Shown here: in pieces, positions 55,847 through 62,462 of the stretch | Position numbering within the stretch: the first letter of the stretch is position 1 | How the letters are laid out: every line of letters begins with the position of its first letter | Assembly (NCBI RefSeq): GCF_030656345.1 | Contig: NZ_JAUSNR010000019.1 | Coordinates: 1 to 64,000, forward strand | From: Pseudotabrizicola sp. | GTDB lineage: Bacteria > Pseudomonadota > Alphaproteobacteria > Rhodobacterales > Rhodobacteraceae | Direction of reading: 5' to 3' | Length of the DNA: 64,000 nucleotides | The notes under the pieces: generated by a model | Told to the model about the DNA's origin: nothing | The model's database searches: none | What the model saw: only the letters and a program-made list of their open reading frames with translations | Position numbers and translations under genes: made by a program

Positions 55847-56920
55847 ATGGCCGATTTCAATACGCAGATTCAGGAAAGTCAGAAACAGGTGGCCGAAGCG
55901 CAGGCCAAGATCAGCGCCGTAACCAGCCGGATCGAAATGTCCCGGCAAAAGCTGGATCAGGGCGAAGCGGCCATCGACATCGAAAACGCCACGCTGGAAG
56001 ATGTGCACAAACACACCGACCTGATGAACGCCAATATCGCCGAGCTGATCATGGGGCTTGATGATGTGACAGAAGGGTTCTCCAGGGACTTCGACGAGAT
56101 GCGGTCGAAAACCGGGATGGAGAGCTTTATCGGCATCTTCAGTTCGGCCAAATCGGAGTCGATGCGGCAGGAACGGATGCGCACCGCCAGCATCGACGAC
56201 AAGCTGCAGGATCTGATCGCCAAATCGGATGTGATCGTCAAACTGCTGCAAGGCCAGCTTGACCTGCTGAATGGCCAGAAAGACAGCGTGGAATCAAATC
56301 TGTCGGCAACGCTGGTCGACCGCGAACAGACCGTCGGCGCGCTGGAGGCTGTGCGGACCGAAATTGCCGGGATGGACCCGATGATCATTGATCTGGAAAA
56401 TCGGATCAGTGTCGAACAGGACGCCGCAATGCGCACCCGGCTGGAAACCCAGCTTGCCGAAATAAATAACAAATTCAACGCACTGGTTCAGGATGAACAG
56501 GTGCAGCTGGCCAAAAGCCAGACGCTGGAGCGCTATATCGAAAAGGGCAAGACCTGGATGGACAGCCTGCAAAATCAGGCGGCCACCCAACTGGTGCTGA
56601 TCAACAAGTTGCAAACCGACACCAAGCAACGCGTGGTGCTTTACGATGCGCTGATCAGCAGCCTTAAAACCGCGCAGCAGCAGGACGTGGCCCACCGGAT
56701 CAACGAAATTGGCGTCAAGACGGACCAGGAGGCGCAGGCGGCCATGGCGGCCATCGGATCAGCCACCAACGACCGCATGGCCGGGATGCTGGAGTCGCAT
56801 GAGGGCCATATGGTCTTTGCCCGCAAGATCCTGGAACAGAAGGCCAAGGCGGATGAACGCTTCAACCGCCGCTTTGCCGCGATTGTCGAAAAGCACGACA
56901 AGAACGCATACGGGGAATAA
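55847..56920 (+). CDS. Coiled-coil protein, first gene of the AAA+ cluster
   Basis: A 357-residue soluble protein with no signal peptide or membrane segment. Heptad-rich helices run through residues 3-55 (ESQKQVAEAQAKISAVTSRIEMSRQKL), 110-220 (DKLQDLIAKSDVIVKLLQGQ, ISVEQDAAMRTRLETQLAEINNKF) and 320-350. The all-helical layout recalls TelA-like tellurite-resistance proteins or phage-shock PspA-type proteins, but I see no decisive motif for either. GGAGG lies 7-11 bases before the ATG. The GTG of the next gene directly follows its stop. I infer that it is a filament or scaffold handled by the ATPase. Confidence 0.8.
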   Translation: MADFNTQIQESQKQVAEAQAKISAVTSRIEMSRQKLDQGEAAIDIENATLEDVHKHTDLMNANIAELIMGLDDVTEGFSRDFDEMRSKTGMESFIGIFSSAKSESMRQERMRTASIDDKLQDLIAKSDVIVKLLQGQLDLLNGQKDSVESNLSATLVDREQTVGALEAVRTEIAGMDPMIIDLENRISVEQDAAMRTRLETQLAEINNKFNALVQDEQVQLAKSQTLERYIEKGKTWMDSLQNQAATQLVLINKLQTDTKQRVVLYDALISSLKTAQQQDVAHRINEIGVKTDQEAQAAMAAIGSATNDRMAGMLESHEGHMVFARKILEQKAKADERFNRRFAAIVEKHDKNAYGE

Positions 56921-58051
56921 GTGACAAACGGTGTCAAGGACCAGCTGACAAGCGACCATACCGAGCTCTATGACACGTTGGTCGCCCGGCGCTATTTCGC
57001 GAAATTCGACCGCATCTCGGGCCATCTGGGCCGGGTTGCGGGCGAGTTGGAGGCCGAGGGCACACTGACCCGAACCGAAGCCCGGGTGCTGGGCCGTTAT
57101 ATCACCGCCCTTGCCACCACCTTCCGGGCGCTGTCGCACAAATACCTGATGACCGGGCGTGCCGACGCCGCGCAGCGGCTGACCTTTGACCGGCATGAGA
57201 GCGGCTTTCCGGTGGCGCAGGAACTGATGATGATGGCGGTAGATGCCGCGCAGGTGGAAAAACACCTGAAGAGCAGCGCCTCGGTCGAAGAGCTGAAAGA
57301 CCGCATGATCCGCCGGATCGTCGGCGATCTGTCCTTGCCCACCGATCTGCAGTTCGCCCTGTCGCAGCGCTTGTACTATGAGGCCTTGGCGCAGGGCGGG
57401 CTGTTTCTGGCCCGCAACGACCCGGATGCGCAGTGGATCGAAGACCGCAACACCCGCCGCCAGTATCTGGTGCATTGGGCGGTCTATGACACGCAGGTCA
57501 ACCTGCCGGTGGTCTATCTGCTGGATCTTGAAGACAGCGGCAAACGCCCCTTGCCCACCGATGACGGTCGCTGGCCAAGGGCGCAGCACCATCTGATGGC
57601 GCAATCTGCCGCCGGGCTGAAACTGCTGACCATTGCGCAGGGATTTGATACCGATTTTCCCAGCTTGCACCCTAAACGGCTGCGCCGCATTCACCTTGGC
57701 CCGATGTATTCGCACAGCTTTACCCTGCAATCGGGCCCGATCTCTGACGTACTGTCCACCGCCCGCGCGCCCGAAGGGCAGGACTGGGCGCTGGTCTGGA
57801 CGGTGGAAGATCTGCGCGCCGACCGGGTGGAACAGGTCAAGGAAGGCTGGTTCGGCACGGTCGAACGGCAGATCTTTGCGCTCGACCCGTTTGCCGGCAA
57901 GGGTGCCGACACCGGCACCTCGCGGATGGACCGGATGGTGGTGCTGCCCGAGCAGCCCTATCAGGCGCTGGCCGAGCTGAACCCGCCCGGTTTCCGGGAT
58001 GTGCGCAAATTCGTGGTGGGCGCAGGCGGGCGCATCATCGCAACACGGTAG
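56921..58051 (+). CDS. Protein of unknown function in the AAA+ cluster
   Basis: A 376-residue protein starting at GTG with no gap after the coiled-coil gene. No signal or membrane segment. The N-terminal third is helical (LYDTLVARRYFAKFDRISGHLGRVAGELEAEG, RYITALATTFRALSHKY). The middle contains RQYLVHWAVYDTQVNLPVVYLLDLEDSG, and the C-terminal third looks alpha/beta (LRRIHLGPMYSHSFTLQSGPI, DWALVWTVEDLRADRVE). I do not recognise a named family. The long near-constant spacing to its neighbours suggests an obligate partner of the ATPase or the coiled-coil protein. Confidence 0.8.
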   Translation: MTNGVKDQLTSDHTELYDTLVARRYFAKFDRISGHLGRVAGELEAEGTLTRTEARVLGRYITALATTFRALSHKYLMTGRADAAQRLTFDRHESGFPVAQELMMMAVDAAQVEKHLKSSASVEELKDRMIRRIVGDLSLPTDLQFALSQRLYYEALAQGGLFLARNDPDAQWIEDRNTRRQYLVHWAVYDTQVNLPVVYLLDLEDSGKRPLPTDDGRWPRAQHHLMAQSAAGLKLLTIAQGFDTDFPSLHPKRLRRIHLGPMYSHSFTLQSGPISDVLSTARAPEGQDWALVWTVEDLRADRVEQVKEGWFGTVERQIFALDPFAGKGADTGTSRMDRMVVLPEQPYQALAELNPPGFRDVRKFVVGAGGRIIATR

Positions 58052-58059
58052 GGGGCAGC

Positions 58060-59988
58060 ATGACACCGCGCGACACGATGGAACTGAAAGAAGACATGAT
58101 CCGCGCGCAGTACGCTGCGGCGCTTGGCCTGCTGACCGGGTTTGACCACGCGCCACGTCTGGGCAAAGCGATGGCCCCCGACCGGGTGGAAGAACGCTCC
58201 TCCGGGCTTGGCAGCCGCCCGCGGTTCCGCTCCACCACACCCGGCCTTGTCACCCGCCCGATCACCCGCCCCGGCGGCGTGCAGCTGGTGGAACGGGTTG
58301 AGGCGGGGGCGGATGGCCTTGTCTCGCCTGCACAAGCCGCTGTCCTCCACGCCCTGCGCCGCGCCCTTGCCATCGCTTTGGCGATGGGGGAAACCTTTGC
58401 CGCGCAATCGCCCTTGGGCGAACTGAAAAAGGCCAATCTGGAGGGGCGTCTGCCCGACCTGCGCCGCGCCGAATTCACTGAACTGCTGGCCGCCGAGGCG
58501 CTGCTGGTGCTTTACACCTTCGCCAATGCCACCGCCTATCTGCTGGCCCCGCATCTGGGCACCACCACGGTGGAGGTCGGCACGGTTGACGAAATCCTGA
58601 CTGACAACGCCCCCCTTGCCCTGCAGGGCGTGTTGTGGGAACTGGATCAGGACATCGCCACCTTTGCCACGGACGAGCCGCGCCTTGCCGCCACCGTCGC
58701 CGGCTTTGCCGAGGCGCTGATGGAAAAGGTCGCCCTGCGCGCGCAGACGGCCCCCCGGCTGGATGCCTTCACCAGCGCAAGCTGGACGGTCGAGGCGGAC
58801 GGGCTGTCCATCGCCGGGTTCAAGCCCGCCCGCGCGGCCAAGGGCAGCACGATCACCATGCAGTTCAAGAAGCCGCATGAGGTGGTGGGCAACCATATCG
58901 CCAAATACCAGTCGATGCGGTTGGCCAAGATGCTGATGGCCTATGATTTCGAACGGCGGCTGAACCCCTTTGCCGAGCTTGGCGGGTTCATCTTCACCTT
59001 CATGGGCGACGGCAAACCCGGCACTGGCAAGACCACGCTGATTCAGATGATGGCGGGGCTGCTGAATGATTATTGCACAAATGCTGGCTATCCGTTCCGC
59101 TACCAGAACTTCAGCATCGACCAGATCGACAGCTATCAGGGCAAATCCGGCCAGAACGCCAAGGCCTTCATCGATACCGTGCTGGACCCCGGGGTGATCG
59201 GCTTTGGAACCATCGACGATATTGATCAGGTCGCAGGCAAACGCGGCGACCGGCAATCCTCGGCGGGTCAGCAAGAGGTGACGGCGGTGTTCATGCAGGC
59301 CTTTGCCGGGGCGGGCACAGTGGTGCGCGGCAACTGCACCTTTGGCATGTTCTCGAACTACCCCGAGAATGTGGATGACGCCCTGCGGCAACGCGCCGGC
59401 GCGCGGTTTCTGGTCGACGGGCCCCAGACGCAGGACGACTACATCGACATCCTGTCGCTGCTGCTGGGCAAAAACCATGCCATTCCCTTGGGCGATCATG
59501 ATCTGTTCGCAGCGCAGGAAATCAGGAAAGCCGTCGCCGCCAGCTTTGAAGGCCACGCCAGACCGCATGAAGACGGCCTGCTGCGGGTCTGGGACAAGGT
59601 GGCCGCCGAGATCGGTCCGCTGAACACCATCGCCCGCATCGGCCGCTACCTGAAGGCCATTCAGGGCGCCGACCCGCGTTTCACCGGCCGCGCGATCAAG
59701 AACATCACCGACGCGGTGAAGGTGCGGGCGATGGATTTTGAACTGCCGGATGTGTGGATGGAAGCGCCCGACCTGTTCCTGTTCAGACCCTATGACGAGA
59801 AGCTGACCATGATCCGCGACCTGATGACGCCGATCACGGTCGATATGGTGATACAGGAGGTGAACCGCTACGCAGATTCCGAATTCCGCTATGCCGACAA
59901 ATCGGATGAAGTGGCGATTGAGGGGCTGGTGCGGGACTTCGGGCGGCAGGAAGAGGCGAAGCGGCGGTGGATGGAGGGTAAGCCATGA
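58060..59988 (+). CDS. AAA+ ATPase with DDID Walker B
   Basis: A 642-residue soluble ATPase starting 8 bases after the previous gene. Residues 1-300 are a cluster-specific N-terminal part. Residues about 300-500 are an AAA+ module: Walker A GDGKPGTGKTT (316-326), pore-like and helical elements, Walker B TIDDIDQVAGKRG where the usual catalytic Glu is Asp (387), a sensor-1-like NCTFGMFSNYPENVDDAL and an arginine-finger-like RQRAGARFLVD. This resembles the SpoVK/FtsH-type layout (DEID...GKRG). Residues 500-642 form a helical lid and tail. It probably remodels a protein partner encoded beside it. Confidence 0.9.
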   Translation: MTPRDTMELKEDMIRAQYAAALGLLTGFDHAPRLGKAMAPDRVEERSSGLGSRPRFRSTTPGLVTRPITRPGGVQLVERVEAGADGLVSPAQAAVLHALRRALAIALAMGETFAAQSPLGELKKANLEGRLPDLRRAEFTELLAAEALLVLYTFANATAYLLAPHLGTTTVEVGTVDEILTDNAPLALQGVLWELDQDIATFATDEPRLAATVAGFAEALMEKVALRAQTAPRLDAFTSASWTVEADGLSIAGFKPARAAKGSTITMQFKKPHEVVGNHIAKYQSMRLAKMLMAYDFERRLNPFAELGGFIFTFMGDGKPGTGKTTLIQMMAGLLNDYCTNAGYPFRYQNFSIDQIDSYQGKSGQNAKAFIDTVLDPGVIGFGTIDDIDQVAGKRGDRQSSAGQQEVTAVFMQAFAGAGTVVRGNCTFGMFSNYPENVDDALRQRAGARFLVDGPQTQDDYIDILSLLLGKNHAIPLGDHDLFAAQEIRKAVAASFEGHARPHEDGLLRVWDKVAAEIGPLNTIARIGRYLKAIQGADPRFTGRAIKNITDAVKVRAMDFELPDVWMEAPDLFLFRPYDEKLTMIRDLMTPITVDMVIQEVNRYADSEFRYADKSDEVAIEGLVRDFGRQEEAKRRWMEGKP

Positions 59989-60086
59989 CCGCGCTCTGCC
60001 CGCAAGCCCCGGGGGCTTTGCCCCCGGACCCCCAGGACATTTTTGAACAGATGAAAGCGGGGTCGCCAGATGCGCAGGCTGATTGA
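59985..60086 (+). other. 33-codon reading frame made mostly of a repeat
   Basis: An ATG overlapping the ATPase stop (ATGA) opens a 33-codon frame ending inside the next gene. The peptide is Pro-rich (CPQAPGALPPDPQDIFEQMKAG). Its middle is exactly the G/C-rich repeat at 60009-60052, so it is more likely a by-product than a gene, though it could couple translation across the repeat. Confidence 0.3.
60009..60052 (+). repeat. Rhodobacteraceae-type dispersed palindromic repeat
   Basis: CCGGGGGC (60009-60016) and GCCCCCGG (60020-60027) form an 8-bp hairpin, followed by ACCCCCAGGACATTTTTGAA and CAGATGAAA. From memory, this hairpin-plus-tail wording occurs many times between genes in Rhodobacteraceae genomes. 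Here it sits inside an operon, between the ATPase and DUF6638-like genes. Confidence 0.55.
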
Positions 60087-61428
60087 AAAGGGCCTGATGT
60101 TCGGCAACCTGATCGAGGTTTCCTCACCCGCCCTGATCGACCGCTACAAGCGGGCGATGAAGCATCTGTGCGGGCGGGAAACCGCGCTCACTGATTTTCA
60201 CATCGACATTTCCGGCTATTCGCCCGAAATCGGGGCCGAGCTGGGGGATGACCTGTACCTGAACCCCAACGGGGCCAACCGGCAGTTCATCCTGCTGACC
60301 ACGGCGCAGAAAAACGCGCCGCTGCTGAATGCCAAATTCTCCACCAGCCGGGGCATCATCCGGCAGTTCATCGACACCAACGAGGCGCAGTTGTTTGCCC
60401 TGACCGCCCGCGATGCGGTGGCGGGCGAGTTGCAGAATTCGGTGTTTGAAATCTCCACCCCTGCCAAGCTGCTCGATATCCGCCGCATCACGGTTGAGGC
60501 GGATACCATCGGGGGCCATGTCGCCGATGCGGGCAAGCTGGCAAAGCTGATCGACCGCTTCCGGCAGGAACCGGATGGCTGGCGCGATGATCTGCTGATC
60601 GCCGAGATGATCGGCCTTGCGAAAAAGACCGGCGATGTCACACGGGTGCCGGTCCATCTGCTGCAGATGCGCTTTGAGCAGCCGAATTTCTGGACCAGCC
60701 ATTTCGGCGGCTTGTATGTGTTCCGCGACGTGCCCTTTCCCGCAGTGATCGCTGCCCTGCCGCGCGAAAGCCTTGGCGACGTGCCGGTGTCATCGGTATT
60801 CGACCTGACCAACCGCAACCAGATCGCCGACTGGCTGGAGCGCAACCAGCTGGCCGAGCCCATCGTGCAGGCGCGCGGCATGGATGCGGCGGCGGTGATC
60901 CGGCAGAAGATGGATTTCATTCTGGTCGAGGCGGCGGAGTCGCTGAACCTTGATATCGGCGACGCGCGGCGCACCGAATTGCGCAGCATCGCGCATAGGC
61001 TTGGCAGCAGCCTGCCGCCGGAGTTTCAGGGCCTTGCCGCGCTGCTGCGCTGGATTGAGGCGGGCGGGACATGGCCCCGCATCACCAGCGAACACCCGGC
61101 CTATTTCTACACCCTGCGGGCGCGGGCGCACAAAGACCGCGATCTGGTGAATATGCTGCTGTCCGAACTCGCCCCGATGGATGTGCGGCAGCTGTTTATC
61201 GTGCATAAAGAGCTGTTCTATGCCAGCTATGCCCGCTGGTCTGACCGCAAGCGCCAGTATGTGGCCGATTTTCTGGAACGGGAATATGTGGTGGACAAAC
61301 AGGGTGCCCGCGATGCCCTGTTCGGGCCGGAACCGGGGATGGAGGAACGGCCCCGGCCAGATCTGAAGCCCGTCCGCGATCTGGGGCCCGTGGCAGGACC
61401 ATGGGGTGCGGCAAGGGGGCGGCGATGA
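60070..61428 (+). CDS. DUF6638-like protein in the AAA+ cluster
   Basis: A 452-residue soluble protein. The start MRRLIEKGLMFGNLIEVSSPALIDRYKRAMKHLCG followed by LTDFHIDISGYSPEIGAELGDDLYLNP is what I recall for DUF6638, a family confined to Rhodobacteraceae and relatives. Later parts are alpha/beta then helical (VPVHLLQMRFEQPNFWTSHFGGLYVF, YVADFLEREYVVDKQGARDALFG). No catalytic motif is evident. The repeat at 60009-60052 separates it from the ATPase, and its stop overlaps the next ATG (ATGA). Confidence 0.8.
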   Translation: MRRLIEKGLMFGNLIEVSSPALIDRYKRAMKHLCGRETALTDFHIDISGYSPEIGAELGDDLYLNPNGANRQFILLTTAQKNAPLLNAKFSTSRGIIRQFIDTNEAQLFALTARDAVAGELQNSVFEISTPAKLLDIRRITVEADTIGGHVADAGKLAKLIDRFRQEPDGWRDDLLIAEMIGLAKKTGDVTRVPVHLLQMRFEQPNFWTSHFGGLYVFRDVPFPAVIAALPRESLGDVPVSSVFDLTNRNQIADWLERNQLAEPIVQARGMDAAAVIRQKMDFILVEAAESLNLDIGDARRTELRSIAHRLGSSLPPEFQGLAALLRWIEAGGTWPRITSEHPAYFYTLRARAHKDRDLVNMLLSELAPMDVRQLFIVHKELFYASYARWSDRKRQYVADFLEREYVVDKQGARDALFGPEPGMEERPRPDLKPVRDLGPVAGPWGAARGRR

Positions 61429-61703
61429 TAGGGTTTCTGCGGCTGATGGTGTTCTGGTCGGTCTTTGCGGCCATCGCCTATTGGTCTTTGTTGGTCTATT
61501 CCCGGTCCTTGCGCCGTGAGTCGCTGGAAAAAAAATGGGATGCCGATCCGCCGGACGGGGCCACCGATGACATGCGCCGCGCATTCATCGAACAGGGCAT
61601 GGCAGCCTATGAGGGCAGCCTGCGGCGGAAACTTCTTTGGGGCGTGATCGTGTTGCCTTTCCTTGCAATCGGGACGCTCTTATATCTGGTGAATTACGCG
61701 TGA
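61425..61703 (+). CDS. Small two-span membrane protein in the AAA+ cluster
   Basis: A 92-residue protein with membrane segments at about residues 3-22 and 67-88 and a charged loop between (RSLRRESLEKKWDADPPDG...EQGMAAYEGSLRRKL). The hydrophilic loop is probably cytoplasmic by the positive-inside rule. The ATG at 61425 overlaps the previous stop; the next gene starts 7 bases after its stop. It may anchor the soluble components at the inner membrane, which is inference. Confidence 0.75.
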   Translation: MIGFLRLMVFWSVFAAIAYWSLLVYSRSLRRESLEKKWDADPPDGATDDMRRAFIEQGMAAYEGSLRRKLLWGVIVLPFLAIGTLLYLVNYA

Positions 61704-61710
61704 GGGTGTG

Positions 61711-62385
61711 ATGCGATATGTCAAATGGGCCTTCTGGGCCATGATCCTGGCGGTCTTCGGATCGTTCCTGCACTACACCCTGCCACAGCATGATGTGGTG
61801 CGCATCGTCGGCACCTATCAGGAACGGCAGGATCTGACCGACTGGACCAGCATGTTCTGGTCGCAGCCGGATGATCAGTCCGGCAGGCTGGTCAACCGCG
61901 ATGTGCAGTTCATTCAGTCGGTCCGGCCCAATGGCAGGCCGATGGTCTATCGCAATGAAGACACCGGCTGGCGCTGGCCGCCCTATTTCAAATTCAATAC
62001 CGCCAGCCTGCAAACCCAGGCCGATGATCTGAAGTCAAATGTCGAAGTGCCGAAATGGGCGGTGATCATGCATTATGGCTGGCGCAATGAGCTGATCTCA
62101 ATCTTTCCGAACGCCGTTGCCATCCGCCCGGTTGAAGGGCCGGATGCGACGATCATCCCGTGGTTCAACATCTTCTTCTTCGTGTTCATGGGCCTTATTA
62201 TACTGCTGCTCTGGCGGATGTGGGCGCAGTTCCGCGAACGGACAATTGATCCGGTTCTGACCGATGCGGGTGAAGTGTGGGAGTCGGTCGACGCGCGGGC
62301 CGATGCCGCACGGGACCGGGCAAAAGGGGTCTTTGGCAGGATCAACGCCTGGCTGGCCACCTGGCGGCCAAAGCCGCGCAAATAG
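61711..62385 (+). CDS. DUF1523 membrane protein, last gene of the AAA+ cluster
   Basis: A 224-residue protein with an N-terminal membrane segment (about residues 5-25), a periplasmic domain with the family text LHYTLPQHDVVRIVGTYQERQDL, RDVQFIQSVRPNG, YRNEDTGWRWPPYFKF and HYGWRNELISIFPNAVAI, a second segment (about 150-172) and a cytoplasmic tail beginning MWAQFRERTIDPVL. DUF1523 has no known function. The ATG at 61711 follows GAGGG; GTG 61708 is possible. A perfect 20-bp terminator hairpin follows. Confidence 0.88.
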   Translation: MRYVKWAFWAMILAVFGSFLHYTLPQHDVVRIVGTYQERQDLTDWTSMFWSQPDDQSGRLVNRDVQFIQSVRPNGRPMVYRNEDTGWRWPPYFKFNTASLQTQADDLKSNVEVPKWAVIMHYGWRNELISIFPNAVAIRPVEGPDATIIPWFNIFFFVFMGLIILLLWRMWAQFRERTIDPVLTDAGEVWESVDARADAARDRAKGVFGRINAWLATWRPKPRK

Positions 62386-62400
62386 GCCGCGCATAGCCAC

Positions 62401-62443
62401 AATACAAAACGCCGCGCAGCCCTGCTGCGCGGCGTTTTGTATT
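62401..62443. terminator. Bidirectional terminator, 20-bp perfect stem
   Basis: Twenty bases at 62401-62420 are the exact complement of 62424-62443 around a CCT loop. The stem is A-rich on the left end and T-rich on the right, so it terminates in both directions. It separates the AAA+ cluster from pheT. Confidence 0.92.
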
Positions 62444-62462
62444 GCCCCGGATCAGCCCCGGA

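Noticed and set aside
57961-59568. 535-codon leftward frame opposite the AAA+ ATPase
   Set aside because: Shadow frame: its opposite strand encodes Walker A and Walker B in register.
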